Positions 12,501 through 23,000 of a DNA stretch of 64,000 bases are shown here, piece by piece. Origin of the DNA: Nepenthes gracilis (Eukaryota; Streptophyta; Magnoliopsida; Caryophyllales; Nepenthaceae). Each line of letters begins with the position of its first letter. The stretch's first letter is position 1. The position numbers were made by a program, and so were the translations under genes. The stretch covers positions 12,023,268 through 12,087,267 of the forward strand of contig BSYO01000024.1 of NCBI GenBank assembly GCA_033239525.1, read 5' to 3'. The notes below the pieces were generated by a model, which worked only from the letters and a program-made list of their open reading frames with translations, was not told the origin of the DNA and made no database searches.

Positions 12501-15500
12501 CCCTCGAATCTCACTGTAGATCGTCGACGGGGGGGACGTGGCAGGAGGAGACCTTTGGCGGCTGACACTGCAAAAGTTTAATCGCCACAGGTGGATGTCA
12601 CATCTGCCTGGCCATCTGGCACATTAAATGCGTGGGAAACCACGGGGTGCTACGCCGTAATGATGCACCCTGGAAAGGCTCAAAGTTTTAAAGATCTGCC
12701 ACGTGGATAGCGCCCGTTGGCTTTCTACTGGCATGCTTTGTCTTCAAAGCGCTACCATTTTAGTTGGAGAACTCTACTTATTCAAACGTGAGAGTTCCCT
12801 CCAAGGTTGCGTGTTCTGTTGCCCCTTTTACGGTGTGAAGCTTCACATTGCCCTTGAGCCCCTTTCTCCTATTTCTTTTTGTATTGCGGTTTCGATGGAA
12901 AAGTCATCCTCATTATCCGGGTCAGAATCTTCTTTCGAAGAGCTTGAGATTGGGACCCACGCCTCAGGGATCCCTGGTGCGGCTACGGTTAGCATAGCGG
13001 CAGTGGAGGAATATCATTCGAAGGCCACCGTTGTGAGCCCAATGCAATTTTTGAGGTTGCCTCTAGGCTTTGAGAGGGAGGGAATGTTTGTCTCCTCGCG
13101 GGGTTGTAGGCCAAGGAGGGCGGATCCTTTGTTTCATCGAGTTGCTAGGGTTGTCGAAGGCATTAAAGCCAGGGTGCCAAGTTGCAATCGAGAGATAGAG
13201 CAGTTGAGGGCTCGCTCCGCACACTTTGAGGAGGTGTGGGTTGAATTAGAAGCGATGGTGTCCAGGCTTGTCGGTGCTAACGTGCGGGCTCAAGCCCACA
13301 TATTGGTTCTCTAGGAGGAGCTTGAGCGATTGTGGCTATAGTTTCGAGAGGAGGTCGCGCGGATGGGAACTGAGTTGAGGTCGAGATTCTCACCGGAGGA
13401 GTTCGGTCTCGCACTGGAAAGAAACTCTCAGAACGACATCCGTCTCAACTGGAAACTAGTCTCGCTAGAGGATCCAGACTTTCGCATCGGTATCTTAGAC
13501 TCTCGAAACTCTAGTGCCCTGACATGCATAAACCTGTTAGAGTATCTCGCTCCAGATCCTTCAGGGCCGAAGGGGGTCATTAGTTGTACCTTGCGGCCGT
13601 AGGCTGCTGTAAAAAAGAATCATTAATGATTATTATAATAAAATTCAATACTTAGTTACTCCACTTATTTTCCATTGCTTGTTGTATTCGGTTGGACTGC
13701 TTTCTTTCTTGTGTGCCCGTCTTGGAAGTCCCACCACCGCCGTCCTTGGCGATCAGGATTCCCGCATTAAATGCAGGTGTGACAGCGGGGATTTGCTGAT
13801 ACGATATCGATCTGCAGTCTAACAAGAGGTCATGATTGGCCGTTGCTTGGGTCCCATGACGCTCCTGCTGGGCCTGCACGTGGCCTGGCCACTCAACGGA
13901 GGCATCGTTTCGGTTTTCCCGTGCGCTGGTGCCCCGCTATCTATTTAAGCAGTGTGTCAGCGAAATTCTTTCCTCTTTGTGCCTTTTCATACCGCAACTT
14001 ATCCCAGAGTGAGAGAGAGAGATGGCCAAGAAGAGAGAATCTGCTTTTTCCTCTCGGGTTTCTAAGTCAGGCTGCCACGGGGTAGACAACACAGGTTCCG
14101 TCCTGACGATGAATGCCATCACTGCTCTGATGGTGGACTATGGGATCTCCAGTGATTGGGCTTATCGTGCTCCTGGCTTCGCTAGTAGAGCCAATGCCCC
14201 TCCAGATGGCTTCATGACCATTTACGAGCACCATCTGAGAGGGGGGGTTTCACGACCCCATGCCATGCACTCTATACGCTCTGGTCGAGGTATTGGGTGT
14301 TCCTGCGGCGAGGCTTCATCCCAATGCTGTTCGTTACCTGGTTTCACTTTGTATCTTCTCTCGTCTTCACACCGGTGTGTTCAATGCGAAGGCGGTGAGG
14401 ATGATCTTTCGTTTCACGGAGTCAGAAGATTGGATCGCTATGTCTCCAAGAACCGGTTTCCATTTCAACGGGACCAATCCCGACTCGGTGAAAAACTGGA
14501 AGGTACGCTTCTTCTTCTTGCAAGAGCCTTCTGATTCAGAGCTCTCGCGTGAGTGGGGTCTCATCCCATAATACTTTCACGGGAAGACGTCCTCGGAGGA
14601 CACTAAGGATTCAGCGGAGTTGGTCGCTGCTATCAACTCCGAGATGGCAACATTCTCTATCCAAAGCTACTACCTGACGCCCCTTATGTTTGAGGCCGCT
14701 AGATGGGGGTCTTCGTCCGGCTAGGGCGCCGCTTGCCCCTCGAAGAAAAAGCCCGGGAGTGGCGTAATCCCTAAGCTATTAGGAGAAGACGCTGAGGAGA
14801 GTTGCTCACTACCGGAGTTGTTCTCAGATGAGGAGGAGGTTGAGGCCTCGCTGAAGAGGTTGAGAGAGGTCAGAGGTATCTCCACCCGGAGGTCACAGAG
14901 GTTGGTCGCAGGGTCCACCACAGGGGTTCGGAGCCCAGTCCTGGAAGCAACGACAAGCGTTGAGCCACGGGAGCGAGCTACCGAACCCATTCCAATTCCC
15001 GTCGTAGCATTGGTTGAGTATGGTGTTCCTGCGATGGAGCTTTATTCTGGTGATGGGCCTTCTGCAGGTTCCTTTGCTGATTTGAGGCCGCCGGAGATGA
15101 TCGTTAGGAGTGCTCCAACGACGAAGGGCGGCGCATTAGTTTCTAAGGAGCCGGAGGGATCGGGCTCTCCGGGGCTAGCACCAATTCTTGTCGGACCGTC
15201 ACAGCTTGCTGGACCGTTCCTGGAGGCAGGCATCCAGGAGGATGCTCCCGTGGGGTTAGAGGTCAAAGTCGCGTGGGAGGCCAGCCTGCCCGGTGCTGAG
15301 TTGACTTTAGAGACTGTTGCGGTAGGGGCAACTCAGGAGCTAGAGCCCCCAAGCGTTCCTTCGTATCCCGTGGCTCCAGGCCATTCAAGCACTGCAGAGG
15401 TCGCGGCTAAACATGGGGAGCCCTCAGGCTTATCCGCATTAGGAGACTTGGCTTGTCGTGCGGACGTAACTTTTGCTTAGGTATAATCTTCTTGAACTGA

Positions 15501-18500
15501 ACATTTATCTGCAGTTTGGAGTTCTGAGAATTTCTGGCCTTCTTCCTTCCCACGCAGGTTCCTGGGGAGGTCGACTCTCTCGATGAGCTGGCTGCTCAAC
15601 TGCACAAGAACTTTCATCGCGGGTAGGAGATTGTCCAGCGTATGAGGGTTAAGGCCATTCTCTCTGAGAGGAGAGCGAACGGCTGCAGGGAGAGAACGGG
15701 TAAGTGTAGGAGGAAATCAGGCGGTTGAAGGAGGACCGTGGTCAGCTAGGACAGGAAGCCATATATGTCTACGGCAGGAGGTTGAGTAGCTCAAGGAGAT
15801 GATCACTACTCTTGAGGACGGCAACTCCCGCCTATTCGGAGATCTGAGGGCACGGTTTACTCCGTCAGAGGTGAACCTTGTTTTGCAGACCAGGTTCTGG
15901 GACAGAATCCTCCTGTGCCGTAGGATTGCATCGCTTGTCCTTCCCAACATTCTGGGAGGTATCTTTCATCCAGGCAACTCGGGGGTCCGCGACAGGTCTC
16001 ATCTAAGGAATTTCCTTGAGGAGGCTAGTCCATCAGAGTCTCGGGAATAACTTTACTTATATATGCCACTTCCTTATTTTTCCGCCACTTGTCAGTTCTT
16101 TGTATAGATGAACGAGAAGTAGTACCTCTTTCTGTTGTGTTTAATGCCTTCAAGTGTAACTTTAGAGATAATATCACATGTTTAACGGTTAAGCTTGTAA
16201 AGCTATTGTCACAAAGGCCCCAATATGGCACTTTCTTACGCGTACTTGTCCTTCGTCAGAGGATATCGTCGCATCTCGCGCGTTTAATGAGAAGCTCGAT
16301 TCAGCAGAGTGGATGTCGTCGCAAGTCCCATGGAGCCACGCCAAGGGCCAGTTGGGTTTTCAGGCCATAGCAGTTGAACTCCGGGTCTAGGCCTTTTCAC
16401 ACGCGGTACCTGCATTAGGTGCTCCACTCTCGCTTAGGACGTCGCTGCTATCCGGTGTACAGTCCTAGCCCACAACCATTGTAGACTGAGGGTGCCCTCT
16501 TCTTCGGGAGAAGGTCGCCGCACGTCTACGATTCTTGCCCCCTAAGATTTTGGTAAACGTAAGTTAGGAAACTTCAAAAGTCACCAGGCTTTTAGTTTTG
16601 ACCGCCTGGGTCATTTGGTTCTGAACCATGGTCCTCTGGGCTGCACGGGCCCTATGGTGCAAAGCTGTGATTTGGTGGCGACTACTTTCGGGTTGTTCGG
16701 TGCGAAGCCAAATTATTGGGCCACTTGGGGCCTTTTCGACGTGGAGTTGAAGTCTAGATGTGTTTGCTTGACGCATGGTTGAGGCTCGGACGAGACCGCT
16801 AGTGGGCCACTTAGCGTGAGGCCATGGTTGTAGAGCCGCTTCGGGCCACTCGACACGGGGTCGAGGTTTTGAGGTAGTCGTTTTTGGGCCGCTTGGCACG
16901 GGGGCAAGGTTTAGTTTTACGGACGGACAATAGTCCTGCGAACTTAGGGGCAGTATAGGTCGTTTTGCTTTTGTAATGTCATACATGCAAACACTCATAT
17001 GAATGAATACACAAGATAACAAGAATGATAAATTTTATTAGATGAAAACACAATGCATATACATGCATTCCTCAAGGTGTGCGTGTATGCCTTACCTGGG
17101 CCAATGCTGCGTTACTGGTAATATTTTCTCATGTTGGCGGTGTTCCAAGTCTGTGGGACCAGTTTGTCATTCTGGGTGTGTAGTTTGTACGCTCCGCTCC
17201 GGAGTATTGCAGGGACGAGGAATGGCCCCTCGCAGTCAAGGGAGAGTTTGTTTCTGCTCGCGGCTTTTCCCGCAGCCTCTATGCTACGGAGAACCAAGTC
17301 TCCAACCTCAAGCAGGTGCGCCTTCACCCGCTTGTTGTAGTATCGCGCAATATGCTGCTAGTAGTCCACAGTCCTTAGGTGGGCCGCGTCTCGAACCTTT
17401 GGGAGCAACTCGAGGCATTCTCTGAGTCTTTGAGAATTCATGACTGGATCGAAACATTCGACCCGCAGGTAGGGTGACCCCACTTCAACGGGGACTATGG
17501 CTTCAGCCCCGTAGTAGAGACTGAAGGGTGTCTCTCTCGTTGGTTATTGCAGGGTTGTTCGATACGACCAGAGTAGGAAGGTAGTTAGTCGACTCACGAG
17601 CCCCCTGCATCTTCCAGTTTGGTCTTCAATCCTGCAACAGCGTGCGGTTAGTGACTTCGACTTGCCCGTTTGCCTGAGGGTATGCCACAGATGTATGTAC
17701 CAGCTTGATGCGCATACTTGCACAATATTTGGTGAACTATTTGTCGGTGAATTGGGTTCCGTTGTCTGTCACTACGACATCAGGAATCCCAAAGCGGCAG
17801 ACGATATTTTGACAGAGGAACTCCGTCGCGTTCTGTTCGTTGATTCAAGCCAGATGGATTGCTTCTACTCACTTTGTAAAGTAGTCAATGCCGACGATAA
17901 GGAATTTTCTCTGTTCGGAAGCCAGAGGTAGCAGTCCGAGAATGTTGAGTCCTCATTGTGCAAACGGCCATAGGGACTGAAGGCTGTGCAGCTCCGTATG
18001 AGGAAGGTGCGCCATAAATTCGTAGACCTGACAACTTTCGCATTTCCTCATGAATTCTAGGGCGTCTCGTTTTATCGTGGGCCAGAAAAGTCATTGCCGC
18101 ATGATCTTGAATGCGAGGTTCTTCCCCCAACATGCGAGCCATATATACTAAGGTGAGTTTCGCTTAGGGCGTACTTAGCCTCCCCAGGGGTCAAGCATTT
18201 TAGATAATGAGTGGAATATCCTCGTCTGTATAACTTCCTATCGAGGATTGTTATTAGAATAATAAGTCAGTCTAATGTTAGATCATTATTTAGATGAAAC
18301 AATCAAATGGAAACACGGCGCATGAAACTTTTAATAAGTTTCAGATATCAATTGGACCGGACCACTTTTGGTATATCATAACTGGTCTTGTCTTAATTTG
18401 CATTTTATATGAAATCATTTTTACTTTTTTAGATGTATTTTATATGATAAAATTATATAATTGATAATATATTGGGATATGTTACTTTTATATGAGTCTA

Positions 18501-18767
18501 TACCCATGTTTATTTCATTATATTAGAAAAAAGTCCATTTGAACTTTAGAAATTCTATACCCATGTTTATAGTTAGACTTGAAATGAGTTTTATGTGTGA
18601 TGGGCCATTCTTTTGCTTTATTTGAGATTATTTATTTGCAGAGATTGATGCAAAGATTTGAGGAGGAAGAAGAGTTGCAGATGATGATGGAATATGATGA
18701 ATACGATGAGTGGGATGAATGGATGGGATTTGAAGGAGGGATTCCTTCTACTTCCAATTTCTTCTAG
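9511..18767 (+). CDS. Small J-domain (DnaJ-like) protein, 3 exons
   Basis: Exons: 9511-9708, 9787-9864, 18642-18767, all joined in phase 0 with GT-AG introns, giving 133 aa. Residues about 44-92 form a J-domain: DYATLGL at the start, an AYKRLALK helix, then the HPD motif (residues 68-70, first codons of exon 2) and FREIKSAYE. J-domains stimulate the ATPase of Hsp70 chaperones. The third exon encodes RLMQRFEEEEE, an acidic Glu/Asp/Met/Tyr-rich stretch, then WMGFEGG. It continues the J-domain helix IV naturally (SAYE then RLM), which is why I join it across the long intron; this join is inference. A GTG six bases upstream is in frame but ATG at 9511 is preferred. Intron 2 is 8777 bp because a Tat-type retrotransposon lies in it. 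A plastid or mitochondrial N-terminal targeting peptide is possible (Arg/Ser/Asn-rich first 40 residues). Confidence 0.7.
10494..11372 (-). repeat. 3' LTR of the Tat-type element
   Basis: Read on the minus strand it begins TGTTGGGTCCAG directly after a purine tract (TATGGGGGGCTAG), carries a TATAAAAG box about 15 bp in, and ends CAGCACGTAACA. Length 879 bp. The U5-proximal part (10590-10700) contains AACAAATAGGAGGTCAGAG and CTACCGAAAAATACT, related to LTR families A and B. No duplication can be tested because the other element end is lost. Confidence 0.65.
11373..12894. other. Tat-element internal region between 3' LTR and antisense ORF
   Basis: The first 13 bases are the polypurine tract of the minus-oriented element. 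The rest is GC-richer than the surrounding intron, and I see no protein domain on either strand. Confidence 0.4.
12895..13602 (+). pseudogene. Antisense-ORF remnant of Tat element, unit 1
   Basis: From ATG 12895 the frame encodes a Ser/Glu-rich start (MEKSSSLSGSES), then a likely coiled-coil stretch (EIEQLRARSAHFEEV). It is interrupted by in-frame stops near 13312 and 13338. A second frame from 13363 gives TELRSRFSPEEFGLALER. That motif resembles LRARFTPSEVNLVLQ at the end of unit 2 (about 15850-15900), so the two units may share a C-terminal module. The strand is opposite to the element's pol. No function assigned. Confidence 0.4.
14022..16050 (+). pseudogene. Antisense-ORF remnant, putative gypsy-type transposon (PMD-like) protein, unit 2
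   Basis: The reading begins at ATG 14022 and shifts frame near 14250 at a run of seven G. It continues with ARLHPNAVRYLVSLCIFSR and a W..F.FL.EP motif, typical of the plant proteins catalogued as putative gypsy-type transposon or plant transposon proteins. An in-frame stop follows at about 14570. From 14818 a Ser/Pro/Glu-rich low-complexity stretch runs to a stop at 15480. After an apparent GT..AG gap (about 15481-15557), VPGEVDSLDELAAQLHKNF follows, then a charged region with stops and LRARFTPSEVNLVLQ. It lies antisense to pol, between pol and the 3' LTR, as expected for the antisense gene of Retand/Grande-like elements. Decayed. Its function in such elements is unknown to me. Confidence 0.55.
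16051..17111. other. Tat-element spacer between antisense ORF and integrase
   Basis: No protein domain recognised on either strand. A minus-strand frame at 16564-17022 is long but has no motif and is Pro/Ser-rich. Confidence 0.4.
17112..18240 (-). pseudogene. Ty3/gypsy integrase remnant
   Basis: On the minus strand, from 18240 downward: a zinc-finger-proximal segment (YLKCLTPGEAKYAL), then PYGRLHNEDSTFSDC-type degraded text, the catalytic core (FLIVGIDYFTK, stop, VEAIHLA, stop, then CRFGIPDVVVTDNGTQFTDK, stop), QANGQVEVTNRTLLQ, and the C-terminal LEVGDLVLRS...GAYKL...TWNTANMRKYYQ motif near 17112. The DYFTKW(V) and DNGTQF motifs carry catalytic aspartates. At least three in-frame stops and several frameshifts disable it. 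The wording of the C-terminal motif (TWNxxNLRKYY) is typical of the Tat/Athila group. Confidence 0.8.
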
Positions 18768-20043
18768 CTTTGTTTTGTTTCAAGATCAACCTTCACTTCC
18801 TTGGTAAAAATATTTATAGGTATTAATTTTTTTTTAAAAAATATCTTTAAATAATATAATATGTATTTATATATTTATTTTTATACACGATATATCGATA
18901 AAATTTCATATCATTTAAAAATTAAAAAAAAATATATATATAGATGATATTTCATTAATATGATCCGTTTATCTTATATACATTTGTATATTGCTCTAAT
19001 GAAATCCTCAAGTTAAAGGCCTTAGTTATGCCTCTTTATACGGTCCATTGATTTTTTTTTTAATTTTTAATGTGTTTATTTAAAAATATATATTTATGTA
19101 AAAATACCTAAAGATATATAATATTCTAAAAGTTATAATATTTTTGATAATATATTACATAAGTGTATATTTTAACGAATAATTTTTATATAAAAGTTAT
19201 TAATCTCCTAAAAATATAATTTATTAAAATAATATTTTAAAACTTATTGCTTATTTAGAATATAAATATATATTTTGAAAAAAAATTATAATCTGGGACG
19301 GGATAAACTAAATTGGATATTTTTATCTGTAATTTTATCTAATTTAAAAAATAATAATTAGGTCTATTTTTATAATTATATTCATTCATAATGTTTTTAT
19401 ATTGAATTTTACATAATCTTGTGTTAAACAAGATAAATAAATAAATATAGCTTTTCTTAGTTTAAGTATAATTAATTTTATATATTTTGACCCACTATAG
19501 TTTTCTATGTTAATTTGGATGCCAAACGCAACTGTAATTTTTAATAACGAACTTAATTATAGTTAATCTTATAATTAATTTATAAGATTAATTAATTGGC
19601 AACCTAGACCTGAATAAAATTATAATTAGAAATTAGGATATAAGTTAGATTAAAAAATTATATTTTAACCCTTAATTTGCAAATTCTTTTTTATAGACTG
19701 ATTCTCATTCGACTGAGTGGGATTTGATCATTTATTTTTTAATAAATTATTATAATTTAATTATTTTTAAATAATTAAATTTAATTAATTTTTAAATTTA
19801 TAAAAAAAATTAATTATTTATTTTTTTAAAAAACAAATTATAAATTCTCAAAGTTTTCTTGTTTTAAACTATTTTGTGAGTATTTTTGGCAGGGGATGAA
19901 ACTTGTACAGCCATTTTCAAACTTGGGAGCAAGCGACCATTGTTGTTCAACGCCAAGCTTTCGTTCCCTATCCTGTCTCCCTTCTCCCCTCACCCCTCTC
20001 TTTTTGACAAACTTTCGTCGAATTGAAATAACCGCCGAAACAT
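18768..20043. other. AT-rich intergenic DNA and FANCM promoter region
   Basis: Strongly AT-rich from 18790 to 19880. The last 150 bases before the FANCM ATG are pyrimidine-rich (CTCTCTTTTTG, CCTGTCTCCCTTC), as often seen in plant 5' UTRs. No gene. Confidence 0.5.
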
Positions 20044-23000
20044 ATGGCTGATGCGCCGATTCAAATTATCGACAACGACGACGGCGTACGCTTATCTCTC
20101 TTCCCATCAGAGCCTACGAACTTTCTTATACTCTCTGATCGAACTCATCGCTCTCTCTCTTAATCTACAGGAATTCGATTGGGAAGAAGCTGTACAACAA
20201 ATCGAGGTCGCTTGCCGAAATACGTTACCGTCCATTTCTTGTAACCCACCGCCTCCTCCTCCAGCGCTTTGGAGAGAGACTAAATTCAGTAATAAATGTC
20301 ACAAGACTTGCCGCCAATCGACGCTCGAAAAATTTGTTACTTGCAATGGGAGTTCAAAGTCATTATCGGAGATGCAAATCGATAAGGGTAGGGATGAAGA
20401 GAGTAGGATTGAAGCCAAAGAAAGGGTTCTCTATGTTGGCATTGATCCTGAAGCTGCAAAAACTTGGATTTATCCAGGTTCGAGTGTCATCTCTCCTTCT
20501 CTATCATCTTTCCTCTCTCCATATATTGAAACTGAGTTTGTAGAGTGTCCCAATTTTGAACTTTTGAGATGGGTTTTGTTCATTCTTGAAATAATGGGTA
20601 AATATCCATGTGTTACCATTTGGGAGTGTTGTTTGGGTTCTTGGATAGCATGCGTTTTCTTTATTCTGTAAAACTGTTATTTCTAAGTCGAATTTTATTG
20701 TTTTCTGTTTATCTGAATATCACTTTGTTCCTCATTTCCTTTAACACTGAAATTGTCTTTAGTCATCATACTGGCATGTGGCTTTGGTATACAATAAGGT
20801 CGTGTTTGGTTTTCCTCTCGTGTCCTATTTTTCTCTGTCTCTTTATAGTTTTTATTTTTTGTTGGAGAAGAGGTGATCTTTGGAGCTTCTTGTTTAAATA
20901 ATGCAGTATGTACAAAATCATCTAATAATTTCGCATTATAATGTTTGATCTTTTGACAGCTAATGTCCCATGCCGTGACTATCAATTAACTATAACCAAG
21001 ACAGCTCTATTTTCAAATACATTGGTGGCTCTACCAACTGGACTCGGGAAAACTCTTATAGCTGCTGTTGTTATGTATAACTACTTCAGATGGTTTCCTG
21101 AAGGTATTTTTATATGCTATTCTGTTACTTGAACCCTACCTATTGCTACCTGCTAGGAAGCACATATGCTTCATCTGGGGTAGTGAACTGGTGTCAGACA
21201 CATAATTGACATCAACACGTTCCAGACAATCTAGGACACATGTTGGACACAGCTCGGAATTTTTATTTTGTTTGGATGCTTTGGGGAGACGTCAGGGGCC
21301 CATATTTTTGGTTATTTTTTTAATTTTTCAAATCGAAAATATGCCTAGTTTTGTGCTATTTATAAAAAAAAAATTCAAAACATTGTCTCTTGTTGGGGAA
21401 ACTAAAATCAAGGTGAGGGAAATCAAGGGAGTTCAGAGTAGTGTTTTTGGTATATTTTTCCCTAACCTAGAAAAATAGAGGGGGAGATAGATCTTACTCT
21501 CTATGATTAGGGAACATATAAATATCTAGAGTATCCTTTTGGTTTAGGGCACTATTGAACACCTACACGCTGTGACTATTTTTCAATTTAATATGGATGT
21601 GTTGGGGACACATTCAGACAAGTTCAAAGAAGATGACATGTTTTGGCTATTTTTCAATTTTTTAAACAAAAATTGGATTATTTAATAAACTTAGTTTTGC
21701 GATAATTAGCAAAATATCCTAAACGTAATCTCTTGTTTTAGAGAACTTTGAATCCATTATTTAGATATATTTATTGCAAAACATACTGAAGATTGTGGTG
21801 TTCTAAGATTCTTCCAACTTGAAACTACAAAGTGAGAGATTGAAAAGTATTTTTGGTGGTTATTTTCCCTTGCCTAGGAAGAATAGAAAGAGGGAGAAAT
21901 ATCTTATAGTCTGCAAAAATGCCATTTGCATGGTTAGGGTGTTTTGGGAGTCTATTTAGCGAATCAATTAGCATACTTATAAGAAACTATAGCGTTTGGT
22001 TAATTTGTCTATAGTGTGTCATATCCAATTTGTTAGAAAAATTATCCGCCGCCACATCCATGTGGTTTCCATGTCTTGTGTCCATTGTCCGTGCTTCCTA
22101 AGCTACATGTCCAAGGAGCTGCTTCATAAGTATGAGAGTTCCAGTTGAGCGGCATATCTTTAATTGGGATTCCATCTCCTCCAGTTCTTCGTTTTTTTGG
22201 ACAAAAGTTATGCTTTCTTGGGTTCACCAAGCATGCCGGACTTATTTCGATTTGCATAATTTCTATTTCATTTCTACTAGAATATGTTGAGCTGTTGCCC
22301 ACAAAGATTCCATGCTTTAAATTATAATGACAGGTAAGATAGTTTTTGCTGCTCCTTCACGACCACTAGTAATGCAACAAATAGAAGCTTGCCATAACAT
22401 TGTGGGTATACCACAAGTAAGATGCCTTTTCTGTTCTTCCATGTTATGGTTCCCTCATATTTGAATTCAGCAGAATCATTTCACTACACAAGCTTGAGAC
22501 AAATTTTGAGGATTGTTGAATGAAACTGAGTGCAGGAATGGACAATTGATATGACAGGTCAGACAAGTCCTACAAAAAGAGCACTCTTGTGGAAATCTAA
22601 AAGAGTATTCTTTGTTACTCCACAAGTGCTTGAGAAAGATATTCAATCTGGTAGACTGTCTAAACTCTACTGCTGATATATGTTGGCTGAACTCAAATGC
22701 ATGGATGACAATTCTATTAACTTGTCATTACTTAGTATGGCTTCCAGGAACATACTTGTCAAGTTGCATAGCATACATGGTCACACCTCTCTTCATGGTC
22801 AGAAATTGCATATATTTAGAATGATTCACATCAAAGAGCATGAAATGAAATGATAATTTCCTTACAATTAATGGGTCTCTGTAAAAATAGACAATATGAT
22901 ATGGCTATATCTGTTGAAATTGTATGGCTGTTGGTGTTTCCTTAATTCACGGCAAAACTGAAGAAAAGACAATGAACCATGTCTACTCCAGTGTTAACAG

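Larger units (their letters stand above)
10494..18240 (-). mobile_element. Truncated Tat-type Ty3/gypsy element in the J-domain gene intron
   Basis: In minus orientation the order is integrase remnant (18240-17112), spacer, a region with ORFs on the opposite strand (16050-12895), spacer, polypurine tract (11385-11373), 3' LTR (11372-10494). The 5' LTR, gag, protease and RT are missing: homology stops abruptly inside the integrase N-terminal zinc-binding region near 18240 and AT-rich intron DNA follows. The antisense ORF between pol and 3' LTR is a known feature of some plant Tat-lineage elements (Retand/Grande type). Stops and frameshifts show it is dead. Confidence 0.7.

Noticed and set aside
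19860..20043. E2F-type site in the FANCM promoter (TTTTTGGCAGGGG)
   Set aside because: It departs from the TTTSSCGC core; not supportable by eye.
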